A DNA stretch of 64,000 nt, from assembly GCA_028023455.1 (NCBI GenBank), contig JAQFVV010012416.1:8811967-8875966 (forward strand). The letters are read 5' to 3'. Below the pieces are notes generated by a model that was given only the letters and a program-made list of their open reading frames with translations, was not told where the DNA came from and did no database searches. Each line of letters begins with the position of its first letter. Positions within the stretch are counted from its first letter, which is position 1. Shown piece by piece: positions 39,453-53,505 of the stretch. Source of the DNA: Epiperipatus broadwayi. Lineage: Eukaryota > Onychophora > Udeonychophora > Euonychophora > Peripatidae. The position numbers and the translations under genes are program-made.

Positions 39453-41537
39453 TTGTTTTACTTTAATATGCAAATTTAATTAAACTTTTTCTATCATTAT
39501 TAAAAATAAATTTGTATTCATTTGCTTTTGCAGATAATGTACTTATCTCATGATAAACCAATAACCTTCAATTACTGAACAGGTAATTAATCATTTCTCA
39601 ACTGTATCCCGCATCACATGACTCTCATTTTGATGGTTCTATCATAAAGTAAATAAAGTGACCTATTGCAAAAATTCTAATTAGATTTCAGCTTTCATTG
39701 ATAAATCCTGAGCTTGGAAAGTATCTACTAAAAAAGTATTGCCGTTACTTTTTTCAAAATTCTTTCATAATGTTTAGACGTTCATCTAGATATATCCTAT
39801 ACCAAAATTGACAAAACTTGTAAAAGCGTAATTATGAAACAAATTAAGTCATTGTTAAGCTCTTATAATAAGTAATATTACTTTTACAAGCTGTGGTGAT
39901 ATTGCTAATTCAATAATGAAAGAAACAGCGCACTAGCAAAGACAGTACTATCAGGCTTCTGAATTTTAGGCTATTAAGATCATATATAATTTTCAATGAT
40001 CATCCAATTTTGACAGGCAATGTCTTCCAAATTATTTATGAGGACTAATAGTTTTAATTTTAACAGTATACAAGCCTAACATAAGCATCAAACATTCATA
40101 TCTATTTCAATGGACCCTCATGCATTCAGTGTTGCTCTTAATAATTTAAATGCAGTTGACTGCAATGTTTTTTCTTAATCTTTTAGACAAAACAATCCAA
40201 ATTTCAAAAATAATTCCTCAATCTGTTTGTTTTATAGACCATGACATTATATTAAATGTATATATTTTTTAACCTGCAACTTAAATCTGTGGATAACACT
40301 CTCTCACATATCTTGGATTACTGTCCTATCTTCATTAATTTACATCTTGTGTTGTTTCCTTCAAAACAGAATCTTTTTGCTATATTGTCATTTCTGAGTC
40401 TGTATAGTATTAATTTTAATAAATTTATTTTTTACCAAAGATAGTAAAACTTGAATGGTTTATAAATTTATTTAAATTACTTATTACAAATAATAGATGT
40501 GTATACATAAATTGTACTGTAAACTTCCTTAAAATTTGAACTGAATAGATATTTTAATATATTTAAAGGAGAGTTTGATTTGCTTTCTCTCCAGTAATTT
40601 AATCTTCGAATTATTGTTTGCGTGTAACAGCTTTTTAAAATAACACGTTTGTGAAATATTAATTGAAAGATATATAAACCAAAATATATTTTGTATTTAA
40701 TTTAAAAGTTATTGGATAATATTGTTTGAAAGTGTAAAAAAAAAAGTTTTACAAACAATCAGATGCATAAACCAAAATATATTTTGTATTTAATTTAAAA
40801 GTTATTGGATAATATTGTTTGAAAGTGTAAAAAAAAAAAGTTTTACAAACAATCATCTTTAAAAATAATACAGTTTTGAAAGAAGGGAAAAGAATTAGCT
40901 TTTTTTTAAAAAAAAAAAAAAAAACCCCCGATTGTTGTAAAAATTACATTTTTTTTAATTTTAAAAAAAAAAAAAACCAATTTTAGAGTAAATAATTAAA
41001 AAAAAAAAGATCGATTTTTTAAAAAAAATAATTTAAAAATACATCCATTTATAAAACTGTGAAATAGCATGTGACACTATTAAGTTTGAAAGCATATTTA
41101 AATAGTTGTAGCTCCTTAATTAATCACACCTGTACATTATACACCATCGATCTTTTAAGTAGTATGTACATAAACTCTATCAGCGCGTAATTTTACTGTG
41201 TGTAACATGGAGAAACAGTGCTATGTAATGGGCTAGAATTTTGGTAGTTGCTGGTAGCAGACAACACATAAGCTAGATGTGTTTACGGCAATCAGCGCCA
41301 CCTAGGTTCTTGGTAGTTGCTGATAGCAGATGATGTAAGTTAAACGGGCTTATGCATTGTGACCAGCGGCACCAGCTGGTGGAATGTTCCCGTGCTTACG
41401 CATTGTGAACAGCACCACCTATCATCTGAAATTTGCATTGCTGCATTTGGGGCCCCTACTTAAGTATTTCTGTGGTTGACCCAGACCAGCGCCTCTGGTG
41501 GCCACATGGGTCAAAAGTCACAAGTACCAAAATAATC
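39453..41537 (-). repeat. Right arm of a ~9.5 kb inverted duplication
   Basis: Reverse complement of the left arm without the LINE insertion. It includes a local ~75 bp tandem duplication (around 40680-40855, CCAAAATATATTTTGTATTT twice). Its inner edge is the RTE 3' end in plus orientation, mirroring the left arm exactly. Confidence 0.8.
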
Positions 41538-44500
41538 ATTTTAATGATGGCATCAGTTTTCTTGGATCCTGAAAAGATATGTAAATATAAATTTGATACT
41601 GAAAATGTTATGATTCTTCATGAAGAAAGAAACCATAATAAAAAAAAAATTAAGAAGTAATTTTTATAAATAGAAATAAAATGAATATAATTAATAGAGA
41701 AGCCGCTAAAGTTAAAATTTGGGAATCCTGGGATTTTGCTTCCACTGTTTTTTTAATTTAACAGCAGTTAAAGAGGGTTAAGTAATTAAACAAATATATT
41801 TCTGAGGATTAAAAGACTGTATAATAGTTAATTACCATTTTATTTATTATTTTTATTGTTATATGTAAATTTATATAATGATTTTTTTATAAAAAAATAA
41901 AAAATAAACCAGAATTATGTTACTGAGAAAGTGAAGTTATATAATTTTCAAATATTAATAACAGAGATTACTATATTTAAATAAAAAAAATTTTATTGTA
42001 AATTATTTATTATATTAAGCTTCATTAAAAAAATATTCCAACACAGCATTCAAAAAAATATATCCAAATAGATTTTTTCAATAAAAGAAAAAAAAATTGT
42101 AAATAAGATATTTAAAACATAAACAACTTTTATTTATAAAGCAAAATTTAAAATTATTTTAGAATAACTCAAAATATATATAAAGAAATAAGATTATAAT
42201 GTACTATACCACTTGCTTTTCTGCAGCGCATTAGAAGTTTGTGTGCTGATTCACCGAAATTTTTGTATTCTTTTTTAAATTGCGTGAAAACTATAAGCAT
42301 GATATCAACAGATATCCCAGCATTCGTTGTTGCTTTTTTTCTTCTTTGAAATAATGTATCACAATAAAATATCGGATAAAATTTCAATTTTTTATGAATA
42401 TTTTTATTACTAAGTGCATTTAATTTTTTTTTTCTGGTCAGTTTTCTAATTTACACGGGATAAAGACAGAAAATCTTTATCAGCCTTAGTAATTAATAAA
42501 CTGGATTAAAAATACAATAATAGTTCACTTATCAAGGCCTTGAATACATTATAAACGTAATGCGAAATAGCAGTCGTGTAAGTATGAATTTTTAATTTTT
42601 TTAATTATATATTGTAACAGGGCAGGTATAATCAAACCCTGTTGCAATAAATAGACAAATACATATTTGTATACTTAATGTATTATAGAAAATATTATTA
42701 CTTTACTAACAAAACTAAAATTTACATGTTGATTTATAATGTAAGGTTATATTGTATTATAGATTTTTTTTTTTTTTTTTAATGAGGAAAGCTCATAAAA
42801 GAGAGGTATGGGGAATATTCATGTGCTTTGATTTTTTTTCTTCTGTCATACCCAGTATCAATGGAACATGAAAATTCATAGGATTGTTCGACAAACTTTT
42901 AAAAAAAATATTAAAAATCAAAGAAAGAATTATAAATGCCAAAATGGAAGACCTATTGATTTATAGAACAATAAAAATGACTTTTGCAAAACCTTGGAAT
43001 GTTGAGTTCTAATTGAATACTGATTAAAAAAAGAGAAAGGTGTAAAAAGCTTTTACGGTGCATTCCAACGAAGACACATAGAATGTTAATGGAAATAATA
43101 AAAAAAAAAGAATGAAAAGAAAGAATTAAAAAAAAGGGGCAGAGTGGCAATTCCTGATTTAAAAAAAAAAAAATTTTTAAAAGATTATTATAAGTTTTTG
43201 AGTCTAGAGATCAGTTATATATTGGTGAAATATGATTATACTGGGGTAAAAACTTCAACTTGTAGGGTGTCCAAACCCCTCCTCTGAATGTATAGTAGCT
43301 GCCAGTATCTGAGAAGAGATGTCAAACCTGAAAGATCAATCACCTCAATAAATAATAGTGTTGGACCATCGTGATATCTGTCAAATGAAGCAAAATAAAT
43401 AAATAATAAAATTCAGACCAAGTGGAATCCAAACTCCAAAAATTCAATTCATCGTCCAAGGACTGGAGATCTCTTTCACCAGGTGGATTCAATCAATTCC
43501 CCAGGGAAACACAGGTATTTTTTCTGTTTGCACATATATGTATGACTTGCTAGTAAGCTTACTGAATTAAATTCTATGTAATCCAGAAAAACTGTTGGTT
43601 GACCTAATTATGATTTCTTTTTACTTGCACAGAAAGTTTTAAATTAATCTATGTGTTATTATTATCATATCAATCCTTCCATGATTAAACTCTTTTAATA
43701 TACATGTTATAGTGTGTTTGTGTGTGTGGGTGGCGGGGGGGTGATAAATTAAAAAAAAAGGGTAAACTAACATTAAGAATGTTGAATAAAAAAAAATAGA
43801 AGTGTTATTGAATTACGTAAATATGAGTGCAAATAAATATGTATTAAATGGTGAATTGGGTTTTTTTTTTGAGTTTTTTTTTTTTTTCGATTAAATGAAA
43901 AATAGATTAGACCTACTCCTGGTAATTTTTCCATCCACCCCGAGAAAGCTAGCCGTAGGCTGGGTCATTTTTATCATCGTATCATATGCTTCATATTATC
44001 CAGCATAATTCTTACTTATGGGCGAGATTGGTGCTTGGAGTCTTTATTTAGACGTCCATAAATATACTGTTGCATAATATCGAAGATAATCATATCTGCA
44101 TAGGACATCCTAAAAATCACAGCGATAATATAAAGATTGTATTCTATAAAACAGATAATAATACGATTCGCATTTGAGGGTTTTTTTTTTATTCATATGC
44201 ATATATAGCTATATATGCTCATACTCGCATAAAGGCGAGTACTTCAAATAAGATAGGGAAAAGGGGTGGACCCATTTCAATATATATTTTTTTTAATTAT
44301 AATGTAGAATATAAATTATATAATATTAAATCATTTATGCTCTTTATTATATAATATATAAATTTATTCAAAAAATAAAACAAAAGTGATTTTTGTAACA
44401 TGTTTCTCTCTATTTTACAGTATATAAATTTATTCAAATATTATTGAAATATAACAAAAGTGTTTTTTATACTGTGTAATTTTGGGTCTCTGATCCAAGT

Positions 44501-47500
44501 TTGAAGCAACCTTATTTTATAGGTATAATGATTCTCAAAAGGTTTAATGATTTGTTGTGTTTATATTTTGTATTTGCATGCTTATATTTATATAACAGTA
44601 ATGATTTACATATATAGAGCAGTGAAATGAAAGCAAATAGACTGATTACCAAATGTACAGAAAAGTTTCAGTTGATCAGTTAATAAAGCTATCACAAAAT
44701 TTACTGAGCATAGTACCATGAGAAAATATAAACATTTAAAACCAATAAAGAGAGATTTCAAATTTGTGCATGTGTAGTGGTAGCCTCAATGCTTCTGATT
44801 CTTGCCTATACCTTGATACTCATGCTGTGGAGTCCGTAATTTTGTCACATTTTGCATCACATTATTTTCAAGTCTATAACTAGCAAATGAGCTATATGCA
44901 AATAAATTATATCTCTGTGGAACAATAGATATAACAAGATAGCATCATTGGTGTGCATAAAGAATATAAACATCACTGATGTACACAAAAACTATAAAAT
45001 GAAGAGATGAAACTCATCAGTGATAAAGACAGTAGCCTACAATTTGTAGTTTTAGATAGACAAGAAGTCAATTGTTACGATGACAAATGCATATCCACCT
45101 TCTGGAAATAATTTTTTTTGTATCTTTTATTAGGATGAATCTTTTTCTTATAGACGCTTTTGAAATTTGTTAACTTTTGGGGTACAAGATAAAAATGAAG
45201 AATTCTTATGTGAATACTTTTCGAGATTCTGAAGCTATGGATTATCTCAAGTAAGAAGTATTATATACAGTTTGAAAGATAGTTTTGTAAGGAATACAAA
45301 GAAATTATCAATGAAGATGTAATTTAAACTTAGTTAATTATAAATTAGAAATTATGAATGAACTATAAAGTAATAATTATGTTGGATGTTGAAATTTCTT
45401 TTTTTCCTTAGCCTTATTGTTTTACTTAGTTTTCTAGTTTCTATCAATGTAAACTTTTTTGCTCCAACATTACTAAAACTAAAGTTATTGTGAAAATTGT
45501 GTCTCAAGTCAGATTTTTTTAAAATTCAATATGGCGCCTGGAGAATCAACAAATTAAAAAAAAAAACCAAAAGAACTTTTTTTTAGATTTTCTGCAATGA
45601 ATTCTTAAGTGCCCCCACCCCCAATTTAATGACATAGTTTTTAGAACTTGACAAAAGCTTCAACTTCTCTAGACTTTTGTATGTTTATTTCTAATATCAT
45701 TTACCGTTTCCTCCTTTATTATTATACAATCTAATCTATTTCATTTTCACATTTTAAAAAACTCATAAAAATAATTTAAGATATCTTTACTTGTTTTCAA
45801 TATTTCTTTACTAATAATTTTTTTTTTTTTTTGCTTGAACAATTAATTACATAAATGTCAAATTCATTGCTCAAAGACAAAAAGAGCAACTAGGCAATAA
45901 TTATACAGTATAGTTTATTTTGAGAATTTGTTGAATTATATATTGTAACCATATGTTTTGGCTCAAAGATAGTAGGTTTTATCCAATGGATAAATGTGTA
46001 AAATTTTAAATTTTAATTGGTAATAATTTGTTAAGATATTGAACATCAATGTGTAGAGACTAGTTGTAGAGTGAAATGCTTGTGGATTATAATTTTCCCA
46101 CTAAGCAAAAGCTCACTAAGAAATATCTTAAGAAGTGATGATGATCTTGACTGTTTGTGAGACACTGGAAAGTCTGATAGAGTGGATATAAATCCCATAA
46201 ACATTTTATCACAGGTTCCACTGGCAGCTATTTCAAATGTTGTTTTAATAGTATTAAAATATTATTGGGAAGCATAAAAATATTTAACACTTTATTGTAT
46301 TGGTATTGTTAAACAATAATTAAAAATAAACAATAAAATCAATTTATAAGTTTCTTATAAACAATCTTTAAATATACTATATTTTAATGTAAATTGAAAT
46401 GCATGAGTCTAGATGATTCTCACTAGAGGGATAAAACTTAATTTATTCACATTTTACAGTGATTGGCTCATTGAGAACCTATCCTGCCAGGTAATACAAA
46501 GTACATAATATAAAAGTTTGTATGGGGGACGGGGACTACTCTAAGAAATGTAAATGTAACAAGACTACAACTCCACTTCTGAAGTAAAATAGAAGAAATA
46601 AGCTAGAAAATAATAATTTTTTTTAAATTAATTGGGACAAAATTTCATAGATAGATGGATTTGAATAGTATGGAGTAAACTTACTAACCCACCTCTACAC
46701 TACTTTTCATCGATCTTAGATTCTTAACTTTTGCCTACTGAAGGAAACACTGGAAGGACTGAATAAGTATTTGCCAAAACATGTACTATTTGGAACGGAA
46801 AATAATACCAGAAAACGTAAGCAATTATTTTTGTTTTCTTTATTTTAATCAATTATCAGAACTAATCATAACACAAAAGTTATTTAGACTGAAGAGAAAA
46901 AAAAGATTAAAGTATTTTAATTTTCGCGCTGCCATTATTTCAGCATTAAGCAGAAAAATACGTTTGTGTATAAATTGATATTTCAAGAAAATATTCTAAA
47001 TCATTTTAAGAAAAGTTTCAAGAAATAATGAAGAATTTAAAATTTCACTTTAAATCATATAAAGTAATTAGTTTGAAAAGAAAAGTGCATAAAATATTTC
47101 TTATTTCATTGGGAAGAGAAATCGTCTGCTCTGATATTCCCCGGGAAGCAGTCACATATATATATTATTAATAATTGCTTACTATTAAATCAATTCTGCT
47201 TAACATTCTTAAATATGAAATAAATTGCCAATAATAGTGAATAAAGAAATATTGATTTTTTTTTTCTTGATTATACAACATATAAAGTAATAATATTTTA
47301 AGTGTTTAAAATTACCCAGATTATTTAAGATTGTAACAATTACTGTGGACGGGAAAAACAAAGTAAACAAAATTCATAAATGATTTAAAAGTTTATTTTC
47401 AAAGATCGTAATAAACTGATTATAATTGTGCTACATTTGGAAAAATATATGCTACATATTAATTAAAATCGCCTAGAAGATCGTATTTATAATTAAATAG

Positions 47501-50500
47501 ATTCTTCTCAGTATAACTTAAAACATCCCAATTTGCTGATAAAAGGGAAGTGAAAGAAGTATTTATTTATTTTATTGTTAGTAAATAACTTGCAACATAA
47601 TAATATTTTAAACGGTTAAAATCACCCAGATTATTTAAGATTATAACAGATCTTCGCGCAGATGAAAAAAAAAAAATAGACAAATCAATAGATATTAATT
47701 AAACCTATTTCAAGTGTCTTATTCTTGAAAATGTTTTAATACTGCTTCAGTATGCTTACATTAGTATACAAACAGATAAAGGATTTCTATTACCATTGGA
47801 GAAATGTTTGAATTTTGTCTGAAGATGTTAATATTGAACCGGATAACCAAAATATATATATATTACTCAGGAATGTTTGCTTATCATATCCGTTTTCATA
47901 TTGTTTTACTTATAAGAATGAATCAAACTTCGATAAAGTCCAATGGTAGAAAATGTAATGTTTGTTTAGTTTGTTAATTGCTATATATAATATTGTAATG
48001 CGTTTTTTTTTTCTTTCATGTGTTATTCAGGCATTAGTTGTTGTTTTTTTTATATATATATCAAGGTATAGAATATACTAAGTAATGATGTAGCTGTGTA
48101 TAAAGTTATATACATTTATTATCCATATTTATATTATTTTCCCAATGAAGGGAAAGCATAATGTTAAATATTATAGATCGGGTAAGAAAGAGAAATGTTT
48201 ATCTCTTTCATTGCTAAAACCCAAACTGGTCAAAAATATACACATAATGATACCATTGTTCTATTATATAAAATAATTTAATAAGCATTTTTTTTTATTA
48301 TTGCTTAATTTCGCTTATGAACAAAAATGTGCACTTTAAATACAAAATGTAGTTTAATCCTCCTTGTTTACGTGTACATGGCTTGCTATAATAAAAGGTA
48401 TAATTATTATTTTGAAATAATTAATGGTTATTTTACTGATATTGGTGGTCTGTTTATAAAACATTAACAGTTTCTGCAATGTGCAATGGAATATTTATGT
48501 TTCCACTTCGATTATTAGTGTTGTTTTACCTTGCTATTGTATTGATCAGAATTTGTGATAGATTTTAGGATGAGTTTGGGCTACATATAAGAGCCTTAGA
48601 TATAATAATAATTAATATTGTACATGGGATGATGGAGAATTCCCCATTATTGATTAATATGAGAGGATGATATTGTTGGGGCTGATTAAGAGTTAGTGCT
48701 TAGAGCATAGTTAAGCCTAAACAAGGGTGATCACATGGTCTGAATTCTGTTTTCCAGTGAAGAGGCACTGCCCACACTTTTATACCTATGAAAAGGTATC
48801 AGAATTGGCCATATTCTTATACAACTATTATGTTGTTTCTTGATATACAACTATCATGTTGTTTTGTAGAGCCTCCTTTATTTAGATCCCTCAAGAAGTT
48901 ATATAGTTAATATTCCACCGTGTATGATAAAGTGTAGTGTTTTTTTTTTAAATCGAATAGCAAGGATAAGATAAAAATCAGATTATGGGACACTGATATA
49001 GCTATAGTGTTGTCTAATTGAAATAGTGTCTTTCTGATGTTGTGTAATCTTCATCAGTTTATAAACAGACCAACCAAAACTTACTAGTGTTTGTAGAACT
49101 TCTACATAAAAGAGCAAGGTGTGTACATGGACAATGTGGATTGGTTTTCAACAAGTAGATATTTACTGATGAATTAGTAAGATCAGTTAATTAATAAATA
49201 GTTAAGTTGTGGACATAGTGAATGTTTTTGGTGTCATATGTGCATTTAACTTATGATGTTTGCCCCACATCAATTCAATGAATTTTTTTTTATATAGTAA
49301 ATTATAATAAATTATTACTTGTATTGGAGTATGATAATTGCCCTTATCATATTCTAATAACTCAAACAGCGACAGTTTGATATAATAAATTGTAAGTTAG
49401 AGTTGTTGTTTTTTTTTTTTACATTTAAAAGTTGCATATATCCAAAGGATATTAATACATTTTCTTTGCAATTTCAATGCTAAGATAGTTCAAATAAGTT
49501 TAACTATCTTAGTCTACCTGATAGAATAATAAAGAAACATATCCAAAATGTTTGTCATATTAGTTGGTCATTACTTACCACATCATTAATTTCCATCCCT
49601 AATTTTGGAATGGATTTATCTCGTTTCATGTAATGTGTCTGAAAGAGACTTGTACATAATGTAAATAAATATTATTGTGCTAAAAAATTTATTTAGTTGT
49701 CAGTATTCTTATTGCTAATCAACACCCCCACACATTATTATTGTTATTGGTATCGACAGACCCTGTGATTATAGGGAAATTATCAATCAATATTGTAAAA
49801 GTCACTATATGTAGGTATATCAGAACTGTATTAAGCCCTATAATTTATGAGTATATCTAGGGCATTATAACTTAATAATTAAACATACTAACCTAAAGAA
49901 TGTGTCTAATTAATGGAGAAAGAAAGTTAAAAAGCTATTATGTTTAGCTATTGAAAAATTACCCGTACTTATTGGAACTTAAAGTTTAGCATAGTTAGGG
50001 AATTTATAGAATTTATTTAAAATTATTGAATATGGTTTAGTAATTCAATTCAGTATTAAGAGCTATTTTGTGTGTGTTATGCTTGGGTAGTGGTAAAATC
50101 CCTCACACTGACCCAAGTGTATCTTGTATATCATCCTTTAAGCTATGTGAACCCTGAGAAGGATAAATTATATCAATTTGTGATAGGATTGGAATTTATG
50201 GTAAATTTGTATCCAGTTAATTATTATAATTATAGTGGAATTGTGTTACATTCACTGTGAGATATAAGGTCAACCAAACTTTAAAGTATCTATTACTTCT
50301 TTTGTTTGAAATGTATAGTTGGTTTTGACTTTATGGTGAATATTCTGGTCTTAGTAAGCTTAGAATCTGTATTTTAATTAATTGTCTTATTATTATTTAA
50401 TTCAATATCAAATTTAGAGTTTTGTACATCATCTTTCATCATCATCATTCCTCTCATCTGTCATTTCAATCTTTCTTTATTTTTTTTTATCCTAATTCAC

Positions 50501-51444
50501 TCATCTTTTATTAGCTCTTATTCCATTCTCATCTTAATCATCCATTAACTCTTACATATCTTTATTCTCAGACTCATTTTATTTAATTATTACTTATTTG
50601 CATCATTCATTTAATCATTTACATCCTCATTTACTTATTGCCTAATTTATACTTCTAATTTCATATTCATTCCATCGATATAATTATTATTTATTTATTA
50701 GTTTGACAAATATGAAGTTTATTTTATAATTTTTTGTTTGTTTGCTTGTTTGTGGATTTTGAGGCTAGCTTGGCAAGAAGTTATTAATCACCTTATAATC
50801 TTCTCTAGGATTATAGTTTCTTGCGAGCTTAGCTAATAAAGAAATCATCTTTGGTTTATCATTTATTTTAGACATATATTCTAGATTAGTTGTAGCAAGG
50901 AAAGTTACAGAGAAAGATATGTATTTTCCCAAACATGTAAATTGGACTGGTTAGATTAGCGGAAAGGCTACAGGGAAGATTATAGCGCCTAAAATGTGCG
51001 GTATGATTCAGTTAAGATTACAGCAATCTAAGAGATGGTTACAATTGGGATTATGCCATGCAACGTGGTGGCTTGATTGATTGATTAAGGATGATGTAGG
51101 TTATATGGGATTATGGCACCCAGAAATGTGTAGGACTGATTGTCCAATGATCAGAGGAGAAGGTTACAATATACATATAAAAGTTAATAATCTAAAGGAA
51201 TATTTATTGTTTTGGTTTTAATAGTCTCTTCTAAACTTCAAAAATATATAAATAAAACATGTTTCTTGCAAAAAAAATTAATGACTACCTAGTTTTTAGA
51301 ATACAATATTATGATTAATGATTTTTCAATATAATTACTGATATAATAAAAAGCAGAGAAAATTTCTTTAATAGAATTTGACAAAACAAAGTTAAAAAAT
51401 ATCTGGAACTTATGATATATATGAGAAAGACTATTAATTAAAGT
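41538..51444. other. Long intronic stretch with few features
   Basis: AT-rich. A ~65 bp direct repeat occurs at 47274-47340 and 47591-47650 (TAATATTTTAA...CACCCAGATTATTTAAGATT). A block near 42900-43260 has a faint LINE-like look (GRVAIPDLK) but is too decayed to classify. TC-rich sequence lies at 50420-50700. No host exon seen. Confidence 0.5.
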
Positions 51445-52575
51445 GGGGTATGCAAAGAGAAGTCATAGAAAGGACAAACGAATACGAATTGTCATTATGT
51501 TTTGGATTTGTAGATTATGAAAAGGCATTCGACTCTATACACATTTCTTCAGTGATTAAAGCATTGGATCATCAAGGTACTGATCCAGGATATTGTCATA
51601 TTTTAAAGAATATTTATAAAAATGCAACAGCAACAATTAGATTACATAATGATACTGGAAAAATCAACATTGAGAAAGGTGTAAGACAAGGTGACTCCAT
51701 ATCTCCAAAACTCTTTACAGCAGTGCTGCAAGAAGTATTTTGTGGATTAAAATGGGAAACTAAAGGAGTGAAAGTAAATGGAGAGTATTTAAGTCATTTA
51801 GATTTCGCAGATGATGTAGTTGTTTTTGCAAATAATGCTTCAGAGCTGCAGGAAATGTTGCAGGAGTTAGCAGATGAAAGTAGAAAAGTGGGACTAAAGA
51901 TAAATGTTAAAAAGACTAAAGTAATGTTTAATTGATTTGCTCAAAATATGAAAATAAAGATTGATTATGAAGAATTAGAAGAAGTTAACAAATAAAGATT
52001 GCCTTGGTCAGATTATTAATACAAATGGAAACATAATGGATGAAATTCATCACAGAATTAAACTTGGTTGGAGTGCTTTTGGTAGAAATAACTTGATACT
52101 AAAAGGAAATATGCCTATGTGTTTGAAAAGGATGTTTTTTAACAAATGTGTTTTACCAGTTCTTACTTATGGATCTGAGACTTGGACACTTAATAGAAGA
52201 GCAATACAGAGACTTCAGACCACTCAAAGGAGTATGGAGAGATGTATGTTGGGAGTAACAAGAAGAGATTGAAAACGCAATGTATGGGTAAGACAACAAA
52301 CAGGTGTTACTGACCTTATTGAAAAAATTAAAAGATTGAAATGGAGTTGGGCTGAACATATTGCTAGAAGAGATGATAATAGATGGACAAATGAAATTTT
52401 AAACTGGATTCCAAGAGATTGTAAAAGACCCAGAAAGAGACCACATGTGAGATGGATGGATGAAATAAGAAAATGTGCAGGGGTGTTGTGGAGAAGAGAA
52501 GCTAAAGATCGGAGAGGATGGATTAAACTTGGAGAGACCTTCATCCTGCAGTGGATTGATAATGCTACCCAGTGT
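51445..52575 (+). mobile_element. RTE-clade LINE, 5'-truncated copy
   Basis: Starts abruptly at the RT (REVIERTNEYELSLCFGFVD), runs through GVRQGDSISPKLFTAVLQEV and the catalytic LDFADDVVVFANN, and breaks after VMFN (stop at 51935). It then resumes in another frame (LGWSAFGRNNLILKGN, HIARRDDNRWTNEILNWIPR) and ends near the GGATTGATAATG 3' end without a microsatellite tail. Nearly identical by eye to 54.5-55.6 kb. It lies in the intron, antisense to the host gene. Confidence 0.9.
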
Positions 52576-52909
52576 ATATTACTGTATGGAGCGTTTGCTA
52601 CTGCCAAAATAATATTCATGGAAACGAGGTAGAAAATAAATAGATTTAAAGTTTATATACTATATAGTTAGAGAATGATATATAGAGAAATATGACAACA
52701 CATTTCATTGCTTTTACTGACTTATTCCTGGTTTCAATAAAGGAGCAACTATATAACATCACAACAGCACAAGCAACATTTGTCAATGGTAGTTTACAAT
52801 TACCTGCTACCATCTTATAATCATTTATTCTGGTCTTAATTATAATGAATTCTTGCATCATTGTGCAATAATTACCTATATAAATTCATACATAAACCAA
52901 GCATATTTA

Positions 52910-53071
<162 letters not shown>

Positions 53072-53505
53072 CTAAATAAATAGGGATTTAAAAAACAATA
53101 ATTTATTAGTGACTGAAATTATAAAAACAATAGATAGCAAAAATGATATTCACTGCAAGGTTAGTAATAATAATATTATTTTGTACTATAATAAAATTAC
53201 ATAAAAACTTTTTTAATCTAATATGCTGTTCATATATTATATAAAATGCTGAATTAACAAATTCATAAACCAATAATTCAATTATATTTATGAAAAATTA
53301 CATCAGATTCATGGACGCTTGTAAATATATATTTATGACTTATAAAAAAAACTTGGTCACTTTGCAACAAGTTAGACATATATATTTACTACCCCAAAAC
53401 CTTCCATTGCCTCAACCCTAGGAAACTTGATTCCAATAATCATCAAATTATTATACCTACAACATCAATAAAAACATTAGTAGTTATTTTCTGATAGCAT
53501 GAGAT

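Noticed and set aside
42850-43260. Possible L1-like ORF2 remnant (RGRVAIPDLK, FLKDYYKFLSLE)
   Set aside because: Too short and too broken by stops and A-runs to separate from chance.
49160-49185. CTGATGA near 49.17 kb as another hammerhead
   Set aside because: No GAAA or cleavage triplet at the required distance and no stem I.
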